Shown piece after piece: positions 24,613 to 37,132 of a stretch of 64,000 bases of DNA. Source of the stretch: Ephydatia muelleri (taxonomy: Eukaryota; Porifera; Demospongiae; Spongillida; Spongillidae); NCBI GenBank assembly GCA_013339895.1, contig JABACO010000004.1:11801804-11865803 (forward strand). The letters are read 5' to 3'. Each line of letters starts with the position of its first letter. Positions within the stretch are counted from its first letter, which is position 1. Both the position numbers and the translations under genes were made by a program. Under the pieces are notes generated by a model. The model saw only the letters and a list, made by a program, of their open reading frames with translations. It ran no database searches and was not told where the DNA came from.

Positions 24613-25836
24613 CTATCGTGCTGGCATAGTATTCTTATTAAGAAATGGTTGGCAATACTTACAAATGTAAAGCTGTTCAGTACCACTGTTTTTCAGAATG
24701 TGAGCTTTCAATGCCAACCATGAAGCAGTTTGGTACTTGGTTACATTGCTAAAATCAACACAAGACACTGCTGCACGCCGACATAAACGCTCACAGCAGC
24801 AACAAGGAAACTCTGCATCGTCTTGGAACTTGGATTGCAGTTCAGCCATGAGGTCAGCATGCATAATACGCAGGTGTGATTCAATACAGCCAAGACCAGG
24901 TGATGAGTGGTTTTCACTTACTATGGCATGCTCTTCCCCATCCTCGCTGAACAACTTTGGTAAGTCCTCCTCCTCCTGCAAGCCCAGGTACTTTATGAGC
25001 TCCTCAACGCTTCCACTAGAAAGCATTCCATCAATAGCTTTGATGTCCTTATGCTTTTTGTAGGCAGCATAAAGTCTCCACAGGAAACCCCGTAACACTG
25101 GGTAATGAGGTGCTGCTGCCCTGATCACCCTCAATGGACTGGAGCATGTGGGGAACTCACAACATATTGGATGTCCACCAAATTCACTAAAGCGCAAATC
25201 TGATGATTTCAATGTGACATCGTGATGCACATAGCCACACCCTGAATCAAGGTTGTCAAGGCTAGCTCTGAGATCCTCCATGTTTTTTTGAAATAGCAAC
25301 TTTGTCCCCAAAACTGCTTCCATTTCACCACTAGTAAGCAGCCATTTTAATGGACGCATGCGAATAAGATGTCGGTCTCCTATCTCCTCAGCCACTACAC
25401 ACCTACCATTGAGGTCTACAGGTATGGCCCCAAGCTGCCTTGTGTGGTTGTAAGAGGCATCATAGAAGAAAGGCTCTGAACCAGCAGTATGGTACCTTAC
25501 CCCTTCTAGGAGGTGACTATCTTCTAATTTAATTGCATTAATGGCACGAACATCCTTTAGAAATTCCCCTGCCTTTTTCCTCCGCACATTCAGTACCTTT
25601 TTAAGCACTGCATCTGCACAAACTTTACTGACAGCAGCATGTGCAGATCTGGTACACATCTTTTGTGCTAACCATGGGTGCGTCTTGCAAAAGGCATCAT
25701 TTAACTGAACTAGTAAAGTGCTATTCTTAAGAATAGCCTTTTCAAGGCCACTCTTATACTCGCTAAGTACGATATCCTTTGGTTCGTACAGAGAGTAGCT
25801 ACAGTGAAAAAAGGAAGTGCGTACATGTACATGCAA
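24613..25836 (-). pseudogene. Helitron-associated N-terminal ORF
   Basis: A 407-codon frame with a C-terminal zinc-binding-like part (CCCCERLCRRAAVSC, then YICKYCQPFLNKNTMPAR) that in sponge and other animal Helitrons comes just before the conserved N domain. The first 300 residues are specific to these elements and without named domain. The frame is long and open, but the start region lacks the repeat-rich N-terminus, which lies upstream in other frames at 26260-26628. Confidence 0.55.
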
Positions 25837-26259
25837 TATTACATATGTGCTAAACTATACACAGTACACCAAGGCTTGAAAGTTATACTCTTACATCCCA
25901 CTAAAATATTTTTATGGCCATGAAATCCAATGTAAACTGAAGCCATTCGGATTCAATGCACAGAGGATATCAAAAATCACATGCCCTGAGCGATGATTAT
26001 CACCAACCACGTGGCACAACAAGACAGCATTTCCTTTTATACCCCACCCCAAACTCTAACCCCTCTGCTCTATAGTTACGCATGCAATTGCATATGACAT
26101 TTGCTACGTCGTTGCACTAGAATATTCAAACCATGCATCTGACACAAGGCAACGCTGACGCAACGTTTCAGCTAATGTCATATGCAAACCCTGCTCAATA
26201 TCTGAGATACTGTGCAGGTTACTACATCTACATTTACATACCTTTGAATAACTTTGTCG

Positions 26260-26628
26260 GTAGTTCTTTTTCGATGGCCTCGTTGGTTTTGCAGGGTACG
26301 CTTAGCCTTCCCGTACCGCACTCTCTTCGCCAAGCGAGCACATTCAGGACCCTCCCAATAACGTTTCCTTTCAGCTGACCGTTTCTTTTCTGGGTCTGCA
26401 TGATACCGCTCGTGTTCTTTGGTCTGTTTCTTTGCTGGGTCTGCTTCATAGCTTTCGCGTTTAGCTGACCGTTTCTTTTCTGGGTCTGCATGATATCCCT
26501 CGCGTTCAGCTGTCTGTTTCTTTTCAGGGTCTGCCTTGTAGGATGCCCGTGCCGATTCTAAAACATCGTCTCGAACTTGAAGGTATTCACACGTCGTTTC
26601 GCTCGTTTCTTTTCTTGACGTGAAGGCA
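26260..26628 (-). pseudogene. Helitron N-terminal ADPEKK repeat region
   Basis: In the minus strand an ATG at 26628 opens a short basic peptide (PSRQEKKRAKRRV), then a frame change near 26580 leads into four tandem repeats of about 14-17 residues of the type YxADPEKKRxAxRE, and a further basic stretch. Such repeats precede Helitron ORFs in sponge genomes. This supports a sponge source for the window. Confidence 0.55.
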
Positions 26629-26819
26629 TTTTGATAAAAACAACTTCACTAACAAAATAGTAGCACACCAAACGACGATTGATGTAAAATAATCCAATGT
26701 ACCGAAGGGATGCGATTGTCCTAGCTGCGGGTGTGGTGTTGTAGCAAATGAGGCTGGTAAAAAAGAACAGTGAAAAGCCATAATCAAAAGCAGTGAACTC
26801 ACATTAGTCTGCAAAGTTT

Positions 26820-27400
26820 CCATCCATTTGCATAGAACAGAGGTACAAGCCACTTCATTTCACAACTTTGCCTTTGTCATTACAGCATACAACAATGCTG
26901 CAATATGAGAACAGGCTTCTCCTGTTCCCACCATGCAGTTGTAATGGGCACAAGTGATTTCCCCGTTGTAACGGACACCAATCCATGGTCTCAAAGGTGG
27001 AGAGCTTCTTTCTGACCATGCTGAACCTGAGCCTGAGAGATTGATGAAAAACTGCTACATTGAAGTCAATGCTGCTAGCTAATATTTAATATGATAGAAC
27101 AAGACATGTTTCGCTGTTGAGTTGCATCAGTTTTATGTCACTTACATAGCCCAAAAGTAAGTCCAAGCCTCAGTACTTTTATAAGCTTTCAACGCTTCTT
27201 TTGTATATGGATTTGGTGAGTGGATCAAATAAACGCATATGTCGGGGAAATCTACTGCTGGCCACGTTTCTGGAGGCATCCCTTGGAGCAACATACAAAT
27301 CGCCCGTTAAGCCCAACAGCTGGAGCTTCTCTGTGTAGCGCTGCTTCCCCACAGCATCTAGCTGCATGTAAGCCTCGGTTCTTCAGCACACATTGTAGCT
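26820..27400 (-). pseudogene. SWIM-type zinc-finger protein remnant
   Basis: One exon-like block (about 27405-27125) encodes QRYTEKLQLLGL and, after a frame change, [18 protein letters not shown] and [14 protein letters not shown] followed by a GTAAGT donor. A second block (about 27010-26830) encodes WIGVRYNGEITCAHYNCMVG, then GEACSHIAALLYAV, a SWIM zinc finger (CxCxnCxH). In animals this arrangement usually goes with a YqaJ-type nuclease in transposon-derived genes. The nuclease is not seen here and stops follow the finger. Confidence 0.6.
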
Positions 27401-28299
27401 TTTAGAAACCGCACGATTGTATGTCACATGACAGCTACACAGCCAAATCTTTACGATCTGTATCAGATATGTATAAACTTACAGCCTGTACTATAAACGT
27501 ATATGATCCAGTTTCTGGGTTGACGAATAGTGTCAATCTGATTCAGAAGAAAAGCCCTGTTGTCAAGAGCTGGGCCTTTATTGGGACACTACCTTAATAT
27601 CATATGTGTATGTGTGAATTGAGTCAACTGAATGCAGAATTTAATGGCACATTTGGTGACTCAGGTGTATTAACTGGAGTGTAGGATCAGTGGCCGCAAT
27701 TTCTTCTTCTCCAAGTACACTTTCAAAGACTTCTTGGCTGGGTAAGCCACTTGTCCTTTAGCCACTGTGCAAACCTTTTTAATGTGTTAGCTTTGCTGGA
27801 AGGGTCCAGTCTGCAATAATTTCGCTGAGGAAGCATGACTTTTAACATACAAATCAACATATTGTACTTGACTTCTTACTAGCAAATCCACGTGATACAC
27901 ATACATAGGCGTCTTCTCATCCGCCTTAACCAATGGCAATCATCAGTATCAGTGATGTGATCACAAAAGCTATACATTTTCAGACACAGTACACACAAGT
28001 GGATTACCTACCCTTCATAACTCCCCAAGGCGAGAATTACAAAATGCAATGGCAGCTTTCTGCTTGTATTTGGATCTTGCTTCCCTTTCAAAACTTTTCC
28101 CACTACGGACTAAAAAATACCATTACCAGTACGTTTTATAGTGGAGAGCTTACAAGTATCTCAGTCCGCTCCGGAAGCCAAGTCAGGGTGTTGTAAAATA
28201 AAGTTCCTATATCCATGTGCAAGTCGTCCTGCAATAAAAAAATAATGTCAATGAAAAATAATAATTACAAATTGCTAGTTGTTCTGACAAGGTATCTCC
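27401..28299. other. No gene recognised
   Basis: Short frames on both strands, including one of 87 codons at 27933-28196, carry no recognised domain. Possibly introns of the transposase-like gene that begins at about 28300. Confidence 0.4.
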
Positions 28300-30272
28300 A
28301 CTGGATCTGAGCTGTCCTATTGCTCAAGAGCTAAGAGCACTGGAGGAAGAAGGCATAGAAGTATTTGATTCTTTCCTTCAGCAAATGGTCTTAGTGGTTG
28401 CCCCACTTATGTGCATTGTTTGCATCAACCCAAGGGCATCTGAGCTACTTAACCATCTTGGCAGTACTGCTGTAAAGTATTGCCATCTCTGCATAAGGTT
28501 GTGCATTGCATTGTATATAATGTATACCCCTTTAATGCTATTAGACTGACAGAACCACAAACTCTGACCAAATCTGTGAGAGACGAACCAGATCCCTTGC
28601 CTTGCAACCGATTGGAGATATTGTGTCTCAGGCAACAGAAGTGAGTAAGAAGGAGATGCCCAAGCAGTATGGATTGAAGGAGACCAAGAATCCATTGTTT
28701 TCAATTTCCACGGATCTCTTCAGGTAATTGTGTTCAAGTTCTCGCTTTTTATGTATATTATAATGTGATATTAGTTTATTGCCTGTAAAGGTTGTTTTGC
28801 TTGATGTTTGTAAAGTATGTGCTCCTTGAATGTATGTCTACTCTGTCAAAGATGCAAAAGGATAAATCCTTGCAAGCTTGAAGGCTTTTAATTCATCTGG
28901 GTTCCATGTTAAGATGTATGGAAATGTGTGCAGGCATTCAAAGTGTTATGTTGGTAGAGACTTTAAAGGCTGGTCTCAGATAGCAGTATTTATTTTGGGA
29001 CCATATTTAACAGAAGGGCATAGAAAGGTTTTTTGTCATTATCAAAGGTGACTCATTTAGACTTTGAGTTATGCATACATTTTATTTTTTCTTGTTTGCA
29101 GGTTTTCCAAATTGCATATTGGGATTTTTTTTTTCACCCTCCTTGTTTGATGAATGGCAGATGCTTTGTTATGCCTTTGTTAATGAAGTTAAGGAAAACA
29201 TCAAGCCAAAGACACAACTACTCCTCCATCTTGTTGAGTGTATGCATGATTCATTTGCTTTTTGTGGTGAAAGGTATTGTTGTTTTCAAATATCACATGT
29301 TTACAGATATGCTATTATTTTAGGTTTGAATCGTTCAACTCGCGAGTCCGAGGATATAATATCTTTGGTAATCGACTAGCCCCAAGTCAAGACATAGCAC
29401 GGCGCTTTGCAGCACTGCAACACCTGCACTATATTTGTAATGATGGAACATCAGAAAGCAGTGCACGGTATATTGTTAACAGAATTTCTTTTGTTTTTTC
29501 ACTGTAACCTAATTTTGTAGGTGTGGTGATGGCACAAAGGCGTTGCTTTTTTCACCATCTATGCAGCACATTATATGTGGCATTCCTATGCATGAGTTGC
29601 ATCATCACCGTACTATCTATCAGGCTGGAGCACTTTGCAAGGTAAACTTGTGTTACAGTTTGTGTGATCATTATTATGACTTTTGGATGTCTAGGGCCGT
29701 CAAAGCAAGTGTCTATTATCAGAACTGCCACTGGCAACGATAGGTAGCCGTACCACATTGCAGCAGTTGCAGGTTTCTCTGTTTGACATCCGATTGGATA
29801 ATTTTTCATTCTCTGAGACAGTGTTAGGGTATGGAGCAGTAATGTGTTTCTTGTCAACCAAAGAGAATTTATTGAATTAGTCACTCCTTATGATAAGGTA
29901 AATCCTCTGTGTTTAACATCTACTAAGCAATTCAATTTTTATGGACTACTATTAGCAACATTCAAGACTGTCAATGGTGTTGCTGTCTGTTTTATTCACG
30001 GCTTTCACCTGTTTCAGTCTATTGATGGCCAGCCAGTACTCAATCAATATGATTGTCCCATATTGGAGCTGAGCAAGATGGTCTTCTGTACCTCAAGTAC
30101 TAACATCTCCAGATCTGTTTCCCTTGTCCATGAGTGTACTGATTCCTGCGGGTTTAAGAACATAGGACAGTCATGGACTTTGGAACGAGAGAGCACTGAA
30201 CGCTGTGCATTGGTGTATTTTCATGTCTGGAACAATGCTATGTTTTTTAATAATGTTTATTTAGTGCATTAA
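28300..30272 (+). pseudogene. Intron-bearing CACTA/Tnp2-like transposase gene
   Basis: Conserved blocks on the plus strand appear in order: ALEEEGIEVFDSFLQQMVL and NPRASELLNHLGSTAVKYC at 28340-28490, KKEMPKQYGLKETKNPLFS before a donor at about 28725, SLFDEWQMLCYAFVNEV and LLLHLVECMHDSFAFCGER at 29140-29270, FNSRVRGYNIFGNRLAPSQD and IARRFAALQHLHYICNDG at 29330-29450, and a C-terminal block ILELSKMVFCTSSTNISRSV near 30070. The NPRASE and LAPSQDIARRFA blocks are typical of Tnp2-like (CACTA/EnSpm-type) proteins of animals and fungi. Splice-like sites separate the blocks. Stops in the first block near 28497 suggest decay. Family assignment is from motif memory. Confidence 0.5.
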
Positions 30273-32123
30273 CTTTTTTTTTGAGTTGCCAATACATTTA
30301 GCAAAAACCTTTTGTGGGATACCCCTGAGGTTCCACAAAAGGTCATAACATATGGTACATACTATTTGTTACAGAACTGTAAAGGAATCCTGATAGAGAC
30401 TGTAACATCATATACTTGACATACATTTGTCAACAGGGTATGTTACAGATTATGATTACATACATCATAGACTAACCTGTAACAATACGTATAGGTTACA
30501 TATCTGCTACAGAAATTCAGATTTGGCTGTGTACCATTGTGCTGCCAGCATAGCTCTGCAGCTTCAGTCGTCAGTTCTGTTGCAACATAATATCCCTGGA
30601 AAAGTAATCCACTTTCTATGGTTTTCTCATGATGGTTAACGTTAGACGGCGCCGTTAAATATTTTGCATTCACGTGATGCTAATATTAATATAAATTCAA
30701 AGATAATAAATGCATTATGGAAGAACAGAAAGGTATGTTTCTTGCATGGCATCATCTGTACTTAAGCGCGTGTACTGATATATGGGTTGTACCTCTCCTC
30801 CCCCAACATCGTGACTATCCCTTATGGTATAACTATCCTATGTGCCCTAGGATACGTAAGCGTGACATGACACCAAACCAAAAGTATAAGCGAATCGTGG
30901 TGTCGCAATAGGTTCAACATCAGTACGCTAGTTCGGATATGGGATGCTTATTGGTTCACGCCAGCTGGTATCCGCCAGGGGGGAGAGGGTACAGGCGATA
31001 TATATATCAGTGGAGTTGCTGTCACTGATGAATGGTCACACCAAAAGGTTTCTACTGTGTTAGTACGAGCGGGTAGTAGTATAAGGTTGTAGTGTGGCCC
31101 TCTAATTTGCCATTCCGGCACACAGCTTTTTAAAAGAGACCGTACTCACTCGCGTACACTTCAATGCTTCACGAAATTCAACCATAGATTTAGTCTTCAT
31201 ATAGAAATTGTTTCTGCGTAGTACTGCTAGAGCAGTGACAGCAGAACAATGCACTGTAATAAAGAAACCAATTGCGCAAGCTACTACTCAACTGTAGCGA
31301 TTACTATAGTAAATAGTTTGTGGCTTGAATAGAAGCCGAGGCTTGTAATCAAGAATACCATAAACATGTATGCGCTGAACGTTACCACCGGCCGCATTGT
31401 GAATCTATTTGTGGTTACTGATACATTGCCTTACTGAGATTAGCAAGTATAGATATCTGCCCTTTTTTGATAGCGCTGATAGCGCTGTCAATACTTGCAG
31501 TACTGGACAATGATGGTTTCACTCATTTGGTATCTTTCACGGCACAGGATTGCTAACGTCCGCTATTCAGCTGTTCCAATACGCTGTGATAGGGCTGAAA
31601 ATGCTTTATCATTGTGAGTGATTCAGTGTGTTACATAGTGGCTCTAGCATTAAATAATCTGTACCAAAGGAAATTGGCAGGTGCCACAGTCAATCGGCCC
31701 AGTTCCATATATGTTGAGGCAGGGGACTTTGTGACATCTCCTGGGTGTTTGTGATGGCCAGGTTTTGATGACTGCTGTGGCAGACCAGCACCTGTTTAAC
31801 TGTCAGTGTCTTTTTCAGCTCTGGGATGGAATTTGTGTTTGTAGGTGTGGTTGAGACAGTTGTGCATACATGTAAAGTTCTGGACAGGATAATGTTCCTT
31901 GGAACGTTTTGGCGGTCATGACAAGCTTACTGATAGAGTGTAAAGGACTGATCACATGCTCCACGCGTAATATATCCTCAGAGACAGGGACACGGCAACT
32001 TTAATGCAACACTGCGCAATAATACAACTCAATGCACTTATATAAGTTAACACAATAATGCGGCACAGACAAAAGCACCTCCGTTGCGTTCATCGCAGGG
32101 CGCCTTCGGCCCGCGCCCAGGAA
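30273..32123. other. Long spacer without recognised gene
   Basis: Only short frames are present (for example 30427-30639 and 30717-30911), without recognised domains. The stretch before the gypsy element contains TATATAAG and CA-rich sequence near 32040 that could be non-coding element sequence, but no second copy that would define an LTR was found. Confidence 0.4.
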
Positions 32124-33113
32124 TCACCATACTTGTTTCTTCGTTGTAGGAGTAGGAAAGGCCTCTACACCTTGCACCTTAATCCTCTCGGGTTGTACTA
32201 GTCCACTGCCAACCACATAACCCAGATGCACACATCTTGACGTCCCCAACTGGCACTTCTGGGGCTTTGCCGTGAGTCCTGCTGACCGTAGACGCTGGAA
32301 CACTGTCTGTATCTGTGTCAGGTGTTCCTCCCAAGTGGCACTGTGTATCACCAAGTCGTCTATGTAAGCAGCTGCATAGTCCTCCAGACCTTGCAGGACC
32401 TTGTACATAAGCCGTTGGGGGCCCCCTGAAGGCCAAAAGGCATCACTCATAACTGAAAGAGGTCAAACGGCGTGTTGAAGGCTGTGAGGTGTCTGGATAG
32501 CTTTGCCATTGGTACCTGCCAGTACCCACGAGTGAGGTCTAGGGTAGTAATGAACTTTGCCTTTCCCAACTGGTCAATCAGATCATCGATCCATGGCATG
32601 GGATAGGCATCAGCCAGTGACTCAGCATTCAGTCAACGATAGTCAACGCGCAATCGAAGTGTACCATCGTTCTTGTCCACCAGTACAATAGGAGAAGCCC
32701 ACTCACTTGATGAATTCAGGTTCCATGACCCCAGCATCAAGCATCTCTTTTATCTCCTTTTCTACCATGTCTCGGTACGCATGAGGTAACTGATACGGTG
32801 GTAGTCTGACTGGCCTTGCCCCTGTGGTAGTCACTTGGTGCTCTGCTTCTGTTGTACGTCCTGGGATACTGCTCATCACATCCAGGAATTTCCCTAACAA
32901 TCTGTTCAGCTGGGACTTCTGGACTTCCGATAGCTGCTTCCCCACTGTTGGATCACCTTTCTCACTACCTTTCCAATCTGGAATATCTTCCTCACTATCC
33001 TCTGCACTCTCCACATCAGCCCAGTAGTTACCATATATCAGGGTATTCCATTTTGATGTGAAAAGTCCTCTCCCGCTTCCTTGTATCATGCATGTCCACC
33101 ACATAGTTGACAC
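32124..33113 (-). pseudogene. Gypsy reverse transcriptase
   Basis: The N-terminal part (32703-33113) includes an acidic linker with EEDIPDWKG, RTTEAEHQV and the stretch YRDMVEKEIKEMLDAGVMEP. After a frame break around 32700 come a stop-interrupted core and then the catalytic YIDD box (AAYIDDLVIHS) with GLTAKPQKCQL and CVHLGYVVGSGLVQPERI. At least one in-frame stop and one frameshift make it inactive. It is close in sequence to the fragment at 5995-6822. Confidence 0.78.
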
Positions 33114-34132
33114 TGCTGGCTCTGTGCAGAACTGGATAAGGGCCCTTCCACTGTGCTGTCAAAAAACTGCCTGAGGTAGGAAGTAGCACCAACACTAGAT
33201 CTCCGGGTTTCAACTCTTTCTGTCGAGCATTCTGATTGTACCATAGTTTTTGTTTCTGCTGGGCTCTCTCCAAGTTGTCCTTAACCATCTCAGACATTGT
33301 TGCCAGTTTGTCCTGTACTCCCAGCACATATGAAACTACATTCTCACTGCACCTCTTTGGTTCCTTCCATGACTCCTTTAGTATGTCCAATGGTCCTCGT
33401 ACTGAACGACCATACAGAAGGTCAAAGGGGGAGAAACCAGTGGAATCCTGGGGAACTTCTCGGTAGGCAAAAAGTAGATATGGTACCCTCTTGTCCCAGT
33501 TTGCCTCGTCATCTGCAGCCACTTTCTGCAGCATATCCTTTAGGGTCTTATTGAACCTCTCCACCAACCCATCAGTCTGGGGATGGTATGGAGTAGTCTG
33601 TATTGGGTGCACCTGCAAGGTATGGAGTAGTCCGTATTGGGTGCACATGCAACAGTTGGTACATCTCTGCCAGTAGCTGAGATGTGAAGTTGCTTCCCTG
33701 GTCGGTCAAGATCTCCTCGGGTATGCCAACTCTTGCAAAGATCTTCACCAGCTCCTCTGCAATATGCTCCGCATCTATTGCTTTCACTGGCACTGCTTCG
33801 GGATAGCGAGTGGCATAATCGCTCATCACCAATACGTAGCGATTCCCGGACAGTGTTCAGGGTAGTGGCCCAACAATATCCATTGCCACCCGTTGGAAAG
33901 GCTCCATCACTATTGGCAACAGAATAAGGGGCACCTTGCTTCCCTTCTGCCTTGATGCTTTGTGGCAGATGTGACAGCACTTGCAGAACTCCTCCACATC
34001 CCTGTATAGAGTAGGCCAGTAGAACTGACTAAGAATCCTCTTCACTGTTTTGTTCTTGCCTAGATGTGCTGCAAGTGGCACCTCATGTGCAAGCTGCCTT
34101 CGACACTGCATGGGTAGCACCAGCTGTTCCAC
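33028..34132 (-). pseudogene. Gypsy integrase
   Basis: Pieces in order: an HHCC zinc-binding domain (HLGKNKTVKRILSQFYWP, then CHICHKASRQK) and DIVGPLP at 33857-34132; core segments YATRYPEAVPVKAI and ILTDQGSNFTSQLL at 33572-33832; HPQTDGLVERFNKTLKDML, YLLFAYREVPQDSTGFSPF and LYGRSVRGPLDIL at 33028-33648. The D, D and E of the catalytic triad can be placed in IVGP, TDQGSNF and the GLVERFN helix. A short internal tandem duplication at about 33595-33655 and several frameshifts break the frame. Confidence 0.78.
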
Positions 34133-34530
34133 TGCCGAATCTGGGTTACCCCGTCTCTAGATCCATCGCCGAAACAATAACCCCTCAGAGTGATCATAGT
34201 GTGACTCTGACTCCTGTGGCTGTTGGATGACACACATAGATCTGATCTGAGCCAACGAAGGATATGTCTCCTGCAACTTCTGGAGTTCCACTGCAGACAT
34301 ATCGAGTGCTCCCCCCAGCATGTCCTGCTGGTGTCATCTCCTCTGCATCCTCTTCTGACTTCTGGTCAACTTGACTCTAGACCACCCTCTGCAAAATCAA
34401 AATCAATCATCGTCCAAGAAACAAAGCTCTGTGTTCACCTCCGTACACCCATTTGTGATGAGCTCCCCCCCATCTGAACCTCCTCTGATCGTTCAGTGTG
34501 TATTGGTGTTGGTCTGACCCCCGAGTCTTC

Positions 34531-35548
34531 CTACTGCTTCTGTTGGATTCTTTCCTCCACCTCTCGCTTCCGTGCTCCTGCCCGCGTTACCATCATCAGT
34601 GCCTTGTACTCTCCCTGGTTCCTACAGTTCTGGGAGTTGGTTCTTACAAACTGCACTAGTTCAGGCACATCTGTCCCTAACAAGACAGATACAGGGAGTG
34701 TTTTGGAAACTGCTGCCTCCACTGATAGTAAGACACCTTCCACCACCAGATCCACCTTTGCAAGTGGGTAGAGTGCGTTGTCCCCATGAGCACACCAAAT
34801 GGTGACAGCCTCTCCTTGCAACATTTTCTCCTGGGGTACCAGGGTATGGTGTATGAGGGTCTTTGAGCAACCTGTGTCTAGTACAATGTCCTTCACCATC
34901 CGTCCTCCAACCAAGCCAGTCTTCTGTAGAGCAGCCTTGTGATGACAACAACCATCACCACAATACATGGCTTTCTCTGTACATCTTGAAGCAATGTGCC
35001 CCAGCTTACCACAATTATAACAGGTCACCTGGGACTGGTTGTCACTGTGTTGGTACCCTTGTCTGAAGTGACACTTCTCTTTCGCTGACCTCTTGTCATC
35101 TTCCCCTTTGTCAGCCTGCTCCTGAGTGGGTTTCTCGCTGGATGCTGGTGAACTCTGATCCTCAACTGGCCTGTTCTCCTTGGCGGTCTGCTTCCTGGCC
35201 TCAGAGTAGTCATCCGCCAGTTGTCCTGCCTGAAGAGCTGTCTTTGGCTTCCGCACTTTTACCCACACTCTGACAGAGGGACCCAGGGTATAGCGTAGCG
35301 GTTCCAGGACAATGGCTTTCTTGACCTCACAGTTGACAAGCCCTTGATTCACTTGTTTGCCACGTCCCCCAGTCTAATCGACACATCACAATGTGACTCC
35401 ACCGTGTCTTGGAGACTCCCCGGAACAGTTGACGATATGTCTCCTCAGTGATGTCATACCATCTAAATATCGCTGCTCTTACCCCATCGTAGCTCAGCAC
35501 CTCCTCAGCAGTCCACACCGCATAGGCCTGTTGTGCCCTACCTGACAC
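34531..35548 (-). pseudogene. Gypsy Gag and protease
   Basis: The first part (35327-35548) has a Gag-like block, GRAQQAYAV, then YDITEETYRQLFRG. After a frame change the 273-codon frame 34531-35352 carries a CCHC zinc knuckle (CYNCGKLGHIASRC) for nucleic-acid binding and then a retropepsin active site (DIVLDTGCSKTLIHHTL). It ends before the integrase, in a separate frame. Together these are the 5' half of the element. Confidence 0.75.
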
Positions 35549-36588
35549 CTAAGTTACGTTTTGAGAGTAGCCTTGTCTTGTGAGCAACTGAGGGGTTGCT
35601 TGTGATCCACACACAGTTATACGTGAAACAACACGAAAAAAAGCTCTTTGCAGTAGGAAGTTCAACAGCCCACCGGCCCATGAGAAGATAAGCATTATCA
35701 TGCAACGGAAACGTGACGTCACGCACATAAATGTTATGCCATTTCCACCCTTTATTATGTTACAAGTTAGAACGAATAGATAGTGTTTGTTGCTTTGTTT
35801 GGACAACAGGATTAACATGAAAGAAGTATCCCCAATTTGACCTGTTCTGAACCATCATTTATTATGCATCATCGTCGTTCAGCACATTAATTATTCACAA
35901 TCCACTTCAGCCTCTACCATGAACAAGGTGTGCAGTGTGGTAAGTACCAGCATAGATGGCAGCATGTATCTCATTTAACATGCAGTAGACCTGCCATAGA
36001 TAGTACATTTATTAGTTGGTGGGCAAACATATACAGATTTGGACTTCCCTTACCTGGGAGTTAAAACGGCACCTCATGCAACCAAGCTATGCAAAGAACA
36101 AGCAACAGAAGGCATGCAGCCACACATTTGGGATGTAGGCAATGCAATTCATGCCTTTGTTGTAAACATATATGCAACGTAGACACTTGGGCTCGGTGGG
36201 TAGGATGCTGGCTGCACTTGCCGCATATGCAGGCACCATGAAGTTTACCAGTATGTCCTACCAGGCGCGCTAGTGGTTCACTGTTGTTCTCAGTTCAACC
36301 CTTGACCAGTAGGCTCAAGTTGATAGCGGACCATCCCAAAGATTTCAGCTCTTTACCTTCCTCCATACTTGCTCCTCAGCCTTGTGTTTCTTCAACATAA
36401 AGTCAAATTTCACAATGCTCGACTTTGTGACCTTGAAGAAACATAAGGATTAGGAACTCCTCTAGAACAAAGATTTGCTTTTTTGCAGAACTGTTCCATG
36501 AAGACAAAGGCAGCACTGTTTCCTACTGATACTTTAGAGCCGAAGCAGTTTTCAAAGAGCCATAGTTCACGACCTAAACTCTGGAACT
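35549..36588. other. No gene recognised
   Basis: Only short, mutually overlapping frames and no recognisable domain. The change from Gag-like sequence to this stretch at 35549 marks the truncated 5' end of the gypsy element. Confidence 0.4.
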
Positions 36589-36843
36589 GTGCAGCCCACA
36601 TTCTTATGTGGATATGTGGTTGTTGAATATGACGGTATTGGGTGGCTTGGCTACACAATGGTTGTTAATGCTGAGGCTGGCTCTGCTACCGTCAAAGTTC
36701 CTCCATCCACCGTGTCATTCACATTTCCTGAACCACAGGACATTCTTCGTATGGATATTTCAGACATCATTTACCCAGGTCAACCCTACTACAACGATCT
36801 TTATCAAAGAAAGAGATATCTGAAGCCACTAGCATGCAGTTGA
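36589..36843 (+). pseudogene. Short conserved-looking ORF, possible transposon protein end
   Basis: The 84-codon frame encodes GYVVVEYDGIGWLGYTMVVN, then a VPPSTVSFTFPEPQDILRM stretch. A small beta-rich domain of this style occurs at the C-terminus of several transposon-borne proteins in sponges. The start lies within open sequence and no partner domain is adjacent. Tentative. Confidence 0.3.
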
Positions 36844-37132
36844 AGCATTTGCATTTTAATTGTACTGTGATCTTTGTTTTGATAGTTGTCTTTGGCATGT
36901 TTGGGGAATTTATAAATATTAAAATGAACTTCACATTTTTTGGGGGTTATTTAGCCCAATAACTTTTTAAATTTCAATCTCATCGTTACTCATGATAGCT
37001 CATAATTAATTTCTATTTCCATATTACCCTAGGAATAACAGGCCAGATATATTAATACACAAAGGTAAAAGAGGATGAAAAAACCTGAAATCTTAGCGCC
37101 CTACATTTGGTAACATAACTTAAAAGATCAAA

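Larger units (their letters stand above)
22212..26628 (-). mobile_element. Decayed Helitron
   Basis: Minus-strand pieces appear in Helitron order: a repeat-rich N-terminus (26260-26628), a long N-terminal region (24613-25836 and 24260-24511), a Helitron-like N domain (23631-24089), and a PIF1-type helicase (22212-23670). The HUH Rep nuclease that should lie between the N domain and the helicase is absent, and frameshifts separate most pieces. No convincing CTRR end with hairpin was found, because the helicase is truncated at about 22212. Confidence 0.78.
32124..35548 (-). mobile_element. Decayed Gmr1-like Ty3/gypsy retrotransposon (gag-PR-IN-RT)
   Basis: On the minus strand the domain order is Gag with a CCHC knuckle, aspartic protease, integrase, then reverse transcriptase. 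Ordinary Ty3/gypsy elements have integrase last; integrase before reverse transcriptase marks the Gmr1-like group. Each domain is broken by frameshifts or stops. RNase H and both LTRs are absent: sequence similarity ends soon after reverse transcriptase at about 32124 and just before Gag at 35548. Confidence 0.82.

Noticed and set aside
32000..32123. LTR of the Gmr1-like element
   Set aside because: TATA-like sequence is present but there is no matching copy beyond 35548, so an LTR cannot be supported.
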